From assembly GCF_009708215.1 (NCBI RefSeq), contig NZ_CP046175.1, positions 5,518,001 through 5,582,000 of the forward strand: a stretch of DNA of 64,000 bases, written 5' to 3'. The stretch is from Occultella kanbiaonis (GTDB lineage: Bacteria > Actinomycetota > Actinomycetes > Actinomycetales > Beutenbergiaceae). The first letter of the stretch is position 1. Every line of letters begins with the position of its first letter. Shown piece after piece: positions 48,766-57,828 of the stretch. Position numbers and translations under genes: made by a program. The notes under the pieces are model-generated. The model had not been told where the DNA came from, did no database searches, and saw only the letters and a list, made by a program, of their open reading frames with translations.

Positions 48766-49605
48766 CTACACCGACGACGGCGCGCCGATCACGTCCAGCA
48801 ACCGCAGCTTCTCGTAGCTCTCACTCCCGGGCACCGCCGTATAGACGAGCAGCGTGTGCGCCTGCTCGGGGTCCAGCATGATCTGACAGTTCAGTTCCAG
48901 GTGCCCGACGGCGGGGTGCTGGTATCGCTTGATGGCTCGCGGCCTGATGCCGACCTCGTGCTCCTGCCACACCCTGCGGAACTCCTCGCTCTTCGCGGTG
49001 AGCAGCTCGGCCAGTTGGGCGGCCTTCGAGTCGGGGCCACGCAGGGTCAGCACCCCCCGCAGCCCTGAGGCGTACATCCGCGAGTAGAACTCGTGGTCTT
49101 CGGACGGGTGCAGCTCGCGGGCCGCTGGGTCGGTGAACCATCGGTACCCGATGCTGCGCGACGGCCCGGTGTATCGAGTCAGGTCGCCGACGAGGGCGAC
49201 CCCGAGCGGAGTCTGACGCAGTGTCTCGCCGAGTTCGGTGACGATCTCGGCCGGGGTGTCCGTGAGCCGGTCGAAGATCCGGAGCATCCCGGGGCTGACG
49301 TGGTCGCTTCCCGAACCCTGCGCCGGCGGCTCGTGCCCGGCGAGCCGGAAGAGGTGGTCGCGCTCGTGGCGGGAGAGGTGCAGGCCCTGCGCGATCGAGG
49401 CGATCATCTGCTGCGAGGGCTGCGGGCCGCGCTCCCGCTCCAGGCGCGAGTAGTAGTCCGTCGACATGTGGCTGAGCGCCGCGACCTCCTCCCGTCGCAG
49501 TCCGCTGGTCCGACGGCGCTGCCCACGGGGAAGCCCGACATCCTCCGGCTGCAACGCCTCCCGGCGACGGCGAAGGAACTCGGCCAGTCCGGCTCGATCG
49601 ATCAT
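48766..49605 (-). CDS. XRE-family regulator with MmyB-type sensor domain
   Basis: A 279-residue regulator. The XRE HTH covers about residues 8-78 (FLRRRREALQPEDVGLPRGQ, RRTSGLRREEVAALSHMSTD, YYSRLERERGPQPSQQMIAS), followed by the PAS-like MmyB ligand domain (RQTPLGVALVGDLTRYTGPS, YRWFTDPAARELHPSEDHEF). MmyB-like sensors bind fatty acids in Streptomyces. It is divergent from the SDR gene at 49739, a frequent pair, and probably controls it. ATG 49603-49605 is preferred over an upstream in-frame Met. Confidence 0.9.
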   Translation of the reverse strand: MIDRAGLAEFLRRRREALQPEDVGLPRGQRRRTSGLRREEVAALSHMSTDYYSRLERERGPQPSQQMIASIAQGLHLSRHERDHLFRLAGHEPPAQGSGSDHVSPGMLRIFDRLTDTPAEIVTELGETLRQTPLGVALVGDLTRYTGPSRSIGYRWFTDPAARELHPSEDHEFYSRMYASGLRGVLTLRGPDSKAAQLAELLTAKSEEFRRVWQEHEVGIRPRAIKRYQHPAVGHLELNCQIMLDPEQAHTLLVYTAVPGSESYEKLRLLDVIGAPSSV

Positions 49606-49738
49606 GTGAGCATCCTCTCCCGCATCGGATCGCTCAGCCACGGATCATCAGGCCGTGGCTAACGTCCTCGACTCGGGGGAGTCTGTTCGTCAGGCACCCG
49701 GAACCGGTGCAGACACCAGACGACGTAGGAGTAACACC

Positions 49739-50677
49739 ATGCCACGCAGGCAGTTCGACATCTCCGTGCCCAACCTCTCCGGAAGGCGAGCGGTGGTCAC
49801 CGGCGCAAGCGACGGCGTCGGGCTCGGCATCGCAACCAGGCTCGCAGCCGCGGGCGCCGACGTGGTCATGCCGGTCCGGAACCTACGCAAGGGCGAGGCG
49901 GCGGTCGCGAGGATCCGCGAGCAACACCCCGAGGCGAAACTCTCCCTGGAAGAACTTGACCTGTCCTCGCTCGCGTCGGTCGCGGCGCTCGGCGAGAAGC
50001 TGCTCGCCGATGGAGCGCCGATCCACCTCCTCATCAACAACGCCGGCGTCATGACCCCGCCCGACCGGCAGACCACCGCCGACGGGTTCGAGCTGCAGTT
50101 CGGCACGAACCACCTGGGCCACTTCGCGCTCACCGGCCGGCTCCTGCCGCTCCTCAAGGCCGGCCGCGCACGGGTGACCTCGCAGGTGAGCGTCGCCGCG
50201 CGCAGCGGCGCGATCAACTGGGACGACGTGAACTGGGAACGTGAGTACGACGGCATGCGTGCCTACCGGCAGTCCAAGATCGCGTTCGGGCTGTTCGGAC
50301 TCGAGCTCGGTCGTCGCAGCAGCGCCGCCGGCTGGGGGATCACGAGCAACATCTGCCATCCCGGCGTCGCCCCGACCAGCCTGCTCGCAGCACGCTCCGA
50401 GGTCGGGCGGACCGAGGACACCACCAGTGTCCGGCTGATCCGCTGGCTCTCGGCCCGTGGCCTCATCGTGGGCACCGTGGACAGCGCGAAGTTGCCGGCC
50501 CTGATGGCCGCGACCTCGCCCGAGGCGACGGACGGCGCGCTCTACGGGCCGCAGTGGCTCGGGAACGTCGGTGGACCTCCCGGTCCGCAGAAGCTCTGGC
50601 CACCGCTGCGCAGCACCGAGAACGCGTCGCGCATCTGGACGGTATCGGAGCAGCTGACGGCAGTCGCCTTCGAGTGA
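49739..50677 (+). CDS. Short-chain dehydrogenase/reductase
   Basis: A 312-residue SDR: NAD(P)-binding [15 protein letters not shown], the NNAG motif ([11 protein letters not shown]), [12 protein letters not shown], the catalytic Ser in [12 protein letters not shown] and Tyr-x-x-x-Lys as YRQSK. The length and the last part ([20 protein letters not shown]) resemble retinol-dehydrogenase-like SDRs of actinobacteria. ATG 49739 follows AGGAGTAAC; residues encoded from 49655 are not family-like. Likely the target of the divergent XRE regulator. Confidence 0.92.
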   Translation: MPRRQFDISVPNLSGRRAVVTGASDGVGLGIATRLAAAGADVVMPVRNLRKGEAAVARIREQHPEAKLSLEELDLSSLASVAALGEKLLADGAPIHLLINNAGVMTPPDRQTTADGFELQFGTNHLGHFALTGRLLPLLKAGRARVTSQVSVAARSGAINWDDVNWEREYDGMRAYRQSKIAFGLFGLELGRRSSAAGWGITSNICHPGVAPTSLLAARSEVGRTEDTTSVRLIRWLSARGLIVGTVDSAKLPALMAATSPEATDGALYGPQWLGNVGGPPGPQKLWPPLRSTENASRIWTVSEQLTAVAFE

Positions 50678-50714
50678 CGCCCGGGGCTGAAGTCGGAGAC
50701 GACCACTGCCCCCG

Positions 50715-51440
50715 TCAGGGACGCGGACGCAGGCGCGCGATCGCCGTCTCGACGAACGCGCGAGCGCTCGGCGAGCACGGCCCGAGGTCCGCGCCGGCCG
50801 CCTGTGCCTCAAGGGCGGAGGTCACCAGGGGAGCCGGGCCGAACCGCCCGAGCCACCACCGGCCGCCGTCGACCTTGGACAACAACGCTCCGTGATCCGC
50901 GTATGCGACCGCACGGCACGCGTTCAGCACCGCGTACCGCTGATCCGCTTCGTCGCGCCCCCACTCCAGTTCCCCGGTGAGGTAGCCGATGAGAATCTCG
51001 CGTTCGATGCCACCCACGACGGCGGAGGGGTCAGGGCCGTAGAGCGGCAGTCCGGCGGCGCGCACGACGGCGTAGTGGGCGATCAGGTCCGGGCCACCGC
51101 CGTCTCCACCGAGGACGCAGAGGTGCGCACCGCTGTTCACATGGAGCACGAACGGCCATGGCGGTGACGGCGCCGCAGCCTCGCTCGACCGGACCACCGA
51201 GAGTTCGAGTGCACGTCCGCCCTCGGCCGCGCTCAGCAGCGCACCTCCCACCGAGGTCCAATCAGCCTCAGGTTCATCGCGGACGACTACCAGCACGTCC
51301 AGGTCCGACGTGGGACCGAACCCGCCCAACGCTGCGGACCCGTGCAGGTAGATCCCAACCACCGTGGTCAGCTCGGCGATGAGAAGGTCGCTGATCACGG
51401 CGGCCTGAGCGCGCCACGGCTGCGAGATCGAGGCGTTCAT
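50715..51440 (-). CDS. Aminoglycoside nucleotidyltransferase-like protein (AadA type)
   Basis: A 241-residue protein: the nucleotidyltransferase motif GIYLHGSAALGGFGPTSDLD then DVLVVV holds the GS and DxD residues, and the C-terminal DUF4111 helical half has ILIGYLTGELEWGRDEADQR, VLNACRAVAYADHGALLSKV. This is the ANT(3'')/(9)-like layout, adenylylating streptomycin or spectinomycin in known members; chromosomal forms may have other substrates. ATG 51438-51440 has TACGGT exactly 12 bases upstream on the minus strand and is probably leaderless. Confidence 0.85.
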   Translation of the reverse strand: MNASISQPWRAQAAVISDLLIAELTTVVGIYLHGSAALGGFGPTSDLDVLVVVRDEPEADWTSVGGALLSAAEGGRALELSVVRSSEAAAPSPPWPFVLHVNSGAHLCVLGGDGGGPDLIAHYAVVRAAGLPLYGPDPSAVVGGIEREILIGYLTGELEWGRDEADQRYAVLNACRAVAYADHGALLSKVDGGRWWLGRFGPAPLVTSALEAQAAGADLGPCSPSARAFVETAIARLRPRP

Positions 51441-51504
51441 ACGACGACCGTAACGGAGGGACCCCAGGGATCTGACGCCGGGTGCGGCAGGCTACGGTGC
51501 TCGG

Positions 51505-52137
51505 ATGCTGGTCGAGGACGCAGAGCCCTTCGTGCCCGGTGACTCCGTTGCCATACGGGACGTGCGCGGTGGTGTGGTGCGTGCGGTCTCGGCGGCCGTC
51601 GTCGTCGAGCATTCGCCGGAGCGCCTGGTCACGTGGATCCCCCTGGGCAGCCCACTGTTGCTGCCTGGGGATGTCCACGGTCAACCCGTGAAGACCGAAC
51701 GGGTGGACCGGTTGACCGAGGTGTCCTGGAACTCCTGGGGTGGCCCGGCGTTCGTCTGGCCGCAGGGTGGCTGGCACTCGGTGCGCGCTTCCTGGACCGA
51801 TGCCGGACCGGACCGATCGCTGGACCACTGGTACGTCAACCTGCATACGCCGCTGCGGCGAACCTCGTTCGGGTTCGATCTGGAGGATCTGATCCTCGAC
51901 GTCATCGTGAAGCCCGACCTGCGGTCGTGGAGTTGGAAGGACGAGGCCGAGTTCGACGAGGCATGCGCGGACGGCATCGTCGAACCCGACCTCGCCAAGA
52001 TCGTTCGCGACACGGGTACCCGTGTGGCCGGCGATGCTGAACGTGGCTCCGAACCCTTCACGGAGGCATGGGCGACGTGGCGTCCCGACCCGTCATGGCA
52101 GCTGCCGACCCTCCCGCGCGGCTGCACGTTGCTGTAG
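51505..52137 (+). CDS. DUF402 domain protein
   Basis: A 210-residue protein of the DUF402 family, beta-barrel-like with HWYVNLHTPLRRTSFGFDLE, DLILDVIVKPDLRSWSWKDE and AEFDEACADGIVEPDLAKIV; the Asp/Lys cluster (DLxLDVxVxPD) is the metal- and nucleotide-binding site in relatives with nucleoside di/triphosphatase activity. It is leaderless-looking: TACGGT lies 12 bases before ATG 51505. Confidence 0.85.
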   Translation: MLVEDAEPFVPGDSVAIRDVRGGVVRAVSAAVVVEHSPERLVTWIPLGSPLLLPGDVHGQPVKTERVDRLTEVSWNSWGGPAFVWPQGGWHSVRASWTDAGPDRSLDHWYVNLHTPLRRTSFGFDLEDLILDVIVKPDLRSWSWKDEAEFDEACADGIVEPDLAKIVRDTGTRVAGDAERGSEPFTEAWATWRPDPSWQLPTLPRGCTLL

Positions 52138-52154
52138 CCGGCTGGACACAGCTA

Positions 52155-52667
52155 TCAGAGCTGTGCGGCGGCGATCGTACTCAGTCCGCGACTGTTGAGC
52201 GGCAGATGGAAGCGCTCGTAGGTACCGAACACCGCGACCGACCTGAACTCGTTGCGCCGCAGCACTCGCGCGCTCGCGGCGTTGCCCAGCGATACGCCGG
52301 CGAGGATGTCGCTGCCTCCCAACGCGTCGCGCGTATGAACGATCACTGCCCGCACTCCCGCAGCAGCCAACCCTCTGCCCGTGTGCGGCTGGGCCACCCA
52401 GTAGCCCAACCCATACCGGGGTTGGTGGTCGATGAGACGCACCCGGCCCACAAGAGTGCCGTCGAGTCTGAGCCCGAAGTCGAGATCGCTCCCGTCGCCG
52501 AGTTCGTCACGCCACTGCTGCACCGAAATGCCGAGTTCTCCGGAGTAGTCGCTCCATCGCATCAGGTGATCGCGGTTGGCCTGGAGCAACTCGTGCACAG
52601 CCTCGGCGTCGGATCCCGCCAGCGGGTTGAGCACCCGTTCTTGATGGGTCGTCGTCAAGACACGCAA
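52155..52667 (-). CDS. GNAT-family acetyltransferase (RimJ/RimL-like)
   Basis: A protein of about 170 residues from TTG 52665-52667: LNPLAGSDAEAVHELLQANR, the central strands VGRVRLIDHQPRYGLGYWVA, and the acetyl-CoA loop QPHTGRGLAAAGVRAVIVH, then NAASARVLRRNEFRSV. It acetylates an amine of unknown kind. GAGAGGGG upstream supports the TTG; the frame continues to 52874 but those residues (including CCCSP) have no family match, so the start is uncertain. It is convergent with the DUF402 gene. Confidence 0.78.
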   Translation of the reverse strand: MRVLTTTHQERVLNPLAGSDAEAVHELLQANRDHLMRWSDYSGELGISVQQWRDELGDGSDLDFGLRLDGTLVGRVRLIDHQPRYGLGYWVAQPHTGRGLAAAGVRAVIVHTRDALGGSDILAGVSLGNAASARVLRRNEFRSVAVFGTYERFHLPLNSRGLSTIAAAQL

Positions 52668-52889
52668 GGAGTCGGCCCCTCTCTCACCAACGAGATGGTT
52701 GCGGACGCTAGCCGCGACGGCACCGGGCGAGCAACAGCATTGCTTCGAAACGCGACGCGACCTGATGGTGGACATAGCCGACGCCGAGTCCCGACTCGGA
52801 CGCTGCCTTCCGCACGGCGCCGGCGCAGCGCCATGCTCGTCCCGCTGCGGCGTCGACATCGACGCCGCGTTCACCTACCGTGCTGAACC

Positions 52890-53756
52890 GTGACACGTCT
52901 GTTGATCCTTGTGAACGGACTTCCGGGGGCGGGCAAGACGACCCTGGCGCACCAACTCGGAAACGAACTGGACGCCGTCGTGATCTCGAAGGACACGATC
53001 AAGGAGACGGTCGCCGACGCCGTCGGGCTCGACGGCGTCACGGGCCGACGCCTGGGGGCTGCGGCGATGGAGATGGCCTGGGCACTCGCCCCGGCGATGC
53101 CGGGAGCAGTCATCGTCGAGTCGTGGTGGTTCGCTCCGCGCGACACCGACCATCTCCGTGCCGGGCTGGAGCGGGTCGGGGCCGACAAGGTCGTCGAGGT
53201 CTGGTGCGACGCGTCCGTCGAACTCGCACGTGCGCGCTACTCGGAGCGTCAGCGGCATGCCCTGCACGGAGACCGCGAACGACTCGCCAGCGCGTGGGAC
53301 GTGTGGGCCGAACAGGCCCGTCCAGTGGGCCTTTGCCCGACCGTTCTCGTGAACACCTCCGGTCCCGTCGAACTCGATGACGTCATAGCCGGGATCGACC
53401 GTGCCGAGGGCAGTGTCCAGTCACGCTCGGCGTGCGTCGAGACCACGGGTGCGGACTATCTGAGCATCGCCGAGGGATACGCGGCAGCGTTTCCCGATGG
53501 CGACGACCCGTTGCGGATCCTGGCCCGCATGACCGAGGAACTCGGCGAGGTTGCTTCCGCAGTTGCGCACCTCGAACGGCACGGCGCGAAGGTCGCCAAG
53601 CATGGGGAGCCCGATGTGCAGCAGTTCGCTGATGAGGTCGAGGACCTTGTCCACAACGCGTTCGCCCTCCTGCGGGCCTACGGTGCCGAGCAGGCTTTTG
53701 ACCGGGCAGTTGCCGGAACGCTCCGTCGTCTTCGGGACTCCGGGCACGTGACGTAG
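52890..53756 (+). CDS. Fusion of an AAA_33-type kinase and a MazG-like domain
   Basis: A 288-residue two-domain protein. Residues 1-175 are a P-loop kinase (VNGLPGAGKTTLAHQL, ISKDTIKETVADAVG, IVESWWFAPRD, RYSERQRHALHGDRERLAS). Residues about 186-285 are a MazG-like all-alpha domain with EELGEVASAVAHLE (216-229) and EVEDLVHNAFALLRAYG (249-265), that is EExxE followed by ExxD as in nucleotide pyrophosphohydrolases. The two activities joined suggest handling of nucleotides or modified bases (inference). A TACCGT box 14 bases before the GTG suggests a leaderless start. Confidence 0.82.
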   Translation: MTRLLILVNGLPGAGKTTLAHQLGNELDAVVISKDTIKETVADAVGLDGVTGRRLGAAAMEMAWALAPAMPGAVIVESWWFAPRDTDHLRAGLERVGADKVVEVWCDASVELARARYSERQRHALHGDRERLASAWDVWAEQARPVGLCPTVLVNTSGPVELDDVIAGIDRAEGSVQSRSACVETTGADYLSIAEGYAAAFPDGDDPLRILARMTEELGEVASAVAHLERHGAKVAKHGEPDVQQFADEVEDLVHNAFALLRAYGAEQAFDRAVAGTLRRLRDSGHVT

Positions 53757-53826
53757 CGCTCGACCCAAACCCAGTGCGACCTGTAATCAAGTGCCTCGAT
53801 GGGCAGCCGATGACTAGCGTGTTGGG

Positions 53827-54546
53827 ATGCCCTATTCGACGGAGATCCCCATGTGGTGGGAGACGGACGGCACCCAGGTGTGGCTGGTCGCCGGTAGCGG
53901 GCGCGGCCTGATCGTCGATCTCAGGGATCGCGAACGGCGTGCCTCAACTGCGGCTGAGCCAGGGGCGGTTCTCGGCGCTAATGCCCTCAGTGACGACCGA
54001 GTCCGGATCACGCAGTTGGAGGCTCATGGGTACAGCCGTACGTTCTCGATGGTGCGACTCGAACGCGACACTGCCCCAATCGCGGCGCGCCGTCCCACCG
54101 GAGTCGATGTCCGGGAGGTTGAGCCGGCCGATGCAACGGCGATGCACGAGTTGACGCAGACCGTCTGGGGTGACCGCAGCTACTTCATGATGCCTTCGAT
54201 CGAGTCGTATCGTGCCTGGGTCCGCGAGTCGGATCCCGCGCTCTTCCTCCTGGCAGGCACCAGCGACGGCCTCGCGGGTTACGTCGCAACCTTCGAGCAG
54301 CAGGGCGAACTGGTCATCGACGACATCCAGGTCGGTCCCGCGCGGCGTCGGCAGGGTATCGGTACCTTCCTCCTCGCACGCATCCTCACTGAGGCGCGGC
54401 GACGTCGGATAGGTCGCGTTCATCTGGAGACCGAGGGCGATGACCCCGTCGGCGCACGCGCCTTCTACGAGCAGTTGGGGTTCAGCAGCGCAGGCGACGA
54501 TCTGCGATTCAGGAAGTCGGTCGCTCTGGCGACGAGAGACTCCTAG
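53827..54546 (+). CDS. GNAT-family acetyltransferase
   Basis: A 239-residue protein with an N-terminal extension of about 90 residues (possibly a degenerate first GNAT half) and a C-terminal GNAT domain: VREVEPADATAMHELTQTVW, GYVATFEQQGELVIDDIQVG then PARRRQGIGTFLLARILTEA as the acetyl-CoA loop and ARAFYEQLGFSSAGDD. Substrate unknown. TAGCGT lies exactly 12 bases before ATG 53827, so it is probably leaderless. Confidence 0.85.
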   Translation: MPYSTEIPMWWETDGTQVWLVAGSGRGLIVDLRDRERRASTAAEPGAVLGANALSDDRVRITQLEAHGYSRTFSMVRLERDTAPIAARRPTGVDVREVEPADATAMHELTQTVWGDRSYFMMPSIESYRAWVRESDPALFLLAGTSDGLAGYVATFEQQGELVIDDIQVGPARRRQGIGTFLLARILTEARRRRIGRVHLETEGDDPVGARAFYEQLGFSSAGDDLRFRKSVALATRDS

Positions 54547-54692
54547 ACGCGGATCGCACCCCCGAGGGCAACGGGTCGTTCGAATCAGAAGTAGGGACTC
54601 CCACTCGGGATCTGCTCCGAGGAGCGCATCGCCTCCACTGCACGATCGAGAGCATGCGGCAGGTCCGTCCCTGCACGCTTGGACTTCGTCAC

Positions 54693-55537
54693 TCAGGCGT
54701 TGGTGACCTCGAGACACTGCTGGATCATGCGGTGCCCCTGCTGCTCGAAAGGCTCGTCGCCCACCTGGTAGGCCCAGGCGGCCGTGCCGATGGCCTCACG
54801 CACGAGAGTCCGTTGCCAGGCCGACTGCTCTCTGGGGTCGCCTCCATAGCCATCCAGGAAGGCGGCCTCGAGGTCTGGCCGTCCCTGCCATTCCTGTCGC
54901 GCGAGTCTGCCAAGGTCGGTCAGGGCCGGGCGCCACGCCGCCCGCCCGAGGTCTATGACGCGGACGCAACCCTCGTCGTCCACCAGCCAGTTGCGCGGCT
55001 GCCAGTCGCCATGTGTTGGCACGAGCACAGCGGGCGGGTGATCGTGAGTGGCGATGATGCTCCGCAGGCCACTCTCGGTCTCGGCACCGATCCGATGCTC
55101 CCCGTCGAGCCAGCGGAGCGCCTGGGCGTGTCCATCCTGGCCTCGTAATCCTCGCTGACCGTCGAGGCCTGCCCATGGAAGGCAGCGAGCAGCTCGCCCG
55201 CTTGCCGGTACGTCCCCGGGTCAGCAGCAGCGGGGGTGCCCTGGACCAGCGTGCCGGGAAGGTAGCTGAGGGCGAGGAGACTGCGCTCAGGGTCGGCGTG
55301 CAGGAGGCGGTTGACGTGACCCCCGGCCAGCCATGGCCCGGCCCAGTCGCGGTGCCCGCTGATCTCGCGGCCGATGTGGCGGTTGCCCGGTCCGGCCGCC
55401 TTGACCACCACCTCACCGACCTGGGTCTTCAGGTGCAGGACGACCGTGTCCACCAGGCCCCAACTCATGTCCGCAACGACTTCGGCACCAGGGAACCACC
55501 GGTCGACCGTCTGCTGCTGAGTCCGCTCGAGAGCCAT
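54693..55537 (-). pseudogene. APH-family phosphotransferase split by a one-base frameshift
   Basis: The first frame (from ATG 55537) encodes RWFPGAEVVADMSWGLVDTV, EVVVKAAGPGNRHIGREISG and GELLAAFHGQASTVSEDYEA. Near 55123-55127 the homology moves to another frame and continues QALRWLDGEHRIGAETESGL, then PTHGDWQPRNWLVDDEGCVR with the intact catalytic HGDxxxxN and VIDLG, to the stop at 54693. One base is missing between ACG and CAG codons. All catalytic residues are otherwise kept, so this is a very recent mutation or a sequence error. A TAGATT box 12 bases before the ATG marks a leaderless promoter. Confidence 0.85.
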
Positions 55538-55601
55538 GCGGTCAATCTAGGAGGGTCCGCCCATGAAGGTGAGCGGACTTGCCGCTGTCCCTGGCTCCAG
55601 G

Positions 55602-56198
55602 TCAGGTGCCATCCGCCGCGGTTGAACTCGCCTTCCGCGCAGCGGCCTCGACAGTGGCGACGTGGGCGCGCCACCGCTGGGCATCCTGCAGCGACGGACG
55701 AGCACCGGCATCGCCCGTGACGCCGTCGAGCTGCTCCCGCAGGATGTCGGCGTGCCCGGCATGACGGTTCGTCTCCGACAGAACATGGGCCACGACATTG
55801 ACCAGCCTCACTTGCGGTCGTGGCCACCACGCCACGTGACCCGGCGAACCGAGCTCAAGCGAATCGATGGTCGCGTCCGCATGAGCGCACACGCGCTCGT
55901 AGCGCTGCACGATCTCCGCGCGAGACTCCTCGGCGGTTGCCCACTTGTCCGCGTCGGGCTCGGCATCCGCGTCCCACCAGGGCAGGTGCTCCGGGAACGG
56001 CCGGCCGAAGACCTCCCCCAGGTACTTCGACTCGCCCATCGACAGGTGCTTGATCAACCCAAGGAGGTTGGTGCCCGTGCCCGTCATCGGGCGACGCACG
56101 TCGTACTCGCTCAGACCCTCCAGTTTTGCCACCATCGCCTCACGCGCCCACCGCAGCTCGTCATGCAGCGCGGACTTCACCTCGTCGACGTCGGCCAT
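55602..56198 (-). CDS. DinB/DUF664-family protein
   Basis: A 198-residue four-helix-bundle protein from ATG 56196-56198: VKSALHDELRWAREAMVAKL, YDVRRPMTGTGTNLLGLIKH with the first metal His, and VNVVAHVLSETNRHAGHADI with the two further His of the DinB fold, then REQLDGVTGD. These often act as thiol-dependent transferases (mycothiol or bacillithiol) in actinobacteria. A GGCGG element precedes the start. The frame runs on to 56522 antisense to the methyltransferase and that part is rejected. Confidence 0.88.
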   Translation of the reverse strand: MADVDEVKSALHDELRWAREAMVAKLEGLSEYDVRRPMTGTGTNLLGLIKHLSMGESKYLGEVFGRPFPEHLPWWDADAEPDADKWATAEESRAEIVQRYERVCAHADATIDSLELGSPGHVAWWPRPQVRLVNVVAHVLSETNRHAGHADILREQLDGVTGDAGARPSLQDAQRWRAHVATVEAAARKASSTAADGT

Positions 56199-56252
56199 GC
56201 CGCCATGATCGCAGGCCGCGGTTCCGCGGGCTGGGTTCCCTACCCTGTTGCG

Positions 56253-56903
56253 ATGCGACTGCTGACAGCCCTCAACGACTTCAACGCAGCTCATCCGTGG
56301 TCGCACAACGACGCTTTCGTGGGTTTCGTGCTGAAGCACGCGCGAGCCGCCCGCCGCCGAGGCGGTACCGCCGCCGTGGACGTGGGATGCGGCACCGGCA
56401 ATATGGTGGAGCGTCTCGCCGGAGTATTTCCCATGGTGATCGGAATCGAACCTGACGCCGAGACTCGCGCGATCGCTGCCCGCAGATTCCGCGACTCGAC
56501 CACAGTTCGGATCGCCCAGCACCGTTTCGGTGAAGAGTCACACCAGCAGTACGACCTGATCCTGTTCGTCGCATCGCTCCATCACATGCCGCTCGGAGCA
56601 TCGCTTCGCCGGGCCCGATCGGCACTGCGACCCGGCGGACGGATCGTCATCGTCGGGGTCGCGAAGGAGGCGCCCGGCGACTCCCTGCGGTCCCTGACAT
56701 CTCTCGTGCTCAACCCCGTCGTCGGCGTGATGCGCCATCCCGCGCGGGCCACCCGGCCTCCCGCGCACATGCGGGCACCGACAGCCGAGGCGACTGACTC
56801 CTTCGATGACATCCGCACCGTCGCCAGCGAGGTGCTCCCGGGTGTCCGGATGCGCCGACGCTTGTTCTGGCGCTACACGGCATCGTGGGTGTCACCCGCG
56901 TGA
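56253..56903 (+). CDS. SAM-dependent methyltransferase (class I)
   Basis: A 216-residue methyltransferase: motif I AAVDVGCGTGNMVERLA, IGIEPDAETRAIAARRF, motif II/III YDLILFVASLHHMPLGASL and LRPGGRIVIVGVAKEAPGDS. The substrate is unknown. TACCCT lies exactly 12 bases before ATG 56253, which suggests a leaderless mRNA. It is divergent from the DinB gene across 54 bp. Confidence 0.88.
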   Translation: MRLLTALNDFNAAHPWSHNDAFVGFVLKHARAARRRGGTAAVDVGCGTGNMVERLAGVFPMVIGIEPDAETRAIAARRFRDSTTVRIAQHRFGEESHQQYDLILFVASLHHMPLGASLRRARSALRPGGRIVIVGVAKEAPGDSLRSLTSLVLNPVVGVMRHPARATRPPAHMRAPTAEATDSFDDIRTVASEVLPGVRMRRRLFWRYTASWVSPA

Positions 56904-57018
56904 GACCTGACCCGGTGCCCAGCAGCACCGGCACGATGCGCCACGCAACCCGAGTGACTAATGCCGCCGGGCAAGATTTCGGTTGCTTCCGGGCATTTAC
57001 GCATGCGATGTTCGGACT

Positions 57019-57828
57019 GTGGACGACGCACAGGAGGCGATGGACGCAGCTGGGCGGGCCGCAGAGACCAACGCAGACTTTCGCCCGGTGACGGTCGGAA
57101 ACGGCATCGTCACCCGTCCCGCGTCGGAGGTCAGCGACACGGCCCATAGCTACCTCACTCACCTCCGTGGCAAGGGACTTCGTTGCGTGCCAGACCCCCT
57201 CTCCGTCCGCGACGGTGTGGAGACCCTGTCCTACATCGATGGAGCCTCGGGTGGTGACGGTTGGTATCACCAGCACACCGAACAGGGACTCATGTCGGCC
57301 GCCCGGTTGCTGCGCACCATCCACGACGCCGGGCGCGATTGGAATCCGCCCGCGACGGCGGTCTGGGGTGCCGCGCCAGTGGCTGGTGACGAGGTCGTGT
57401 TCTGCCACGGCGACCCCGGTCCGTGGAACTTCGTCTGGCGAGATCAGGAAGCCGTCGGGCTCATCGACTGGGACTATCTCCACCCTGCACCGCGACTCGA
57501 CGACGTCGCCTACGCCCTGCGCTGGTTCGCACCGCTACGCCGGGACGAGTTCGCCCTCGACTGGCACCACTTTCCGGTGGTTCCCGACCGGCGGCTACGG
57601 GTGCGAACTTTCGTCCGGGCCTACGGCGGCCTTCCCGGACTCGATGTTGGCGAGGCGGTCAGCGCCCGAATGCAAGCCACCTCAGATCTGATGCGCCGGC
57701 TCGCACAGGCGGGTAGCGAGCCGCAGCGAACCTGGGTGGCCGACGGTGCTCTGGATCGGGAGGCGGCCGAGATCGCCTGGGGGCGCGACCACAGTTCGGA
57801 GTTCGCTTACGACAGCGACGAAGAGTAG
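57019..57828 (+). CDS. APH-family phosphotransferase
   Basis: A kinase of about 269 residues from GTG 57019 (VDDAQEAMDAAGRAAETNAD), with VVFCHGDPGPWNFVWRD as catalytic loop (HGDxxxxN) and VGLIDWDYLHPAPRLDDVAY as metal Asp region. The N-lobe is short and lacks a clear glycine-rich loop, as in the APH branch that includes small-molecule kinases of unknown substrate. An alternative TTG start at 56983 adds 12 residues. Confidence 0.8.
   Translation: MDDAQEAMDAAGRAAETNADFRPVTVGNGIVTRPASEVSDTAHSYLTHLRGKGLRCVPDPLSVRDGVETLSYIDGASGGDGWYHQHTEQGLMSAARLLRTIHDAGRDWNPPATAVWGAAPVAGDEVVFCHGDPGPWNFVWRDQEAVGLIDWDYLHPAPRLDDVAYALRWFAPLRRDEFALDWHHFPVVPDRRLRVRTFVRAYGGLPGLDVGEAVSARMQATSDLMRRLAQAGSEPQRTWVADGALDREAAEIAWGRDHSSEFAYDSDEE

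Noticed and set aside
54571-54600. A GTTCGAATC sequence like the T loop of a tRNA
   Set aside because: The flanking five bases on each side do not pair, and no acceptor stem or anticodon arm can be folded around it.
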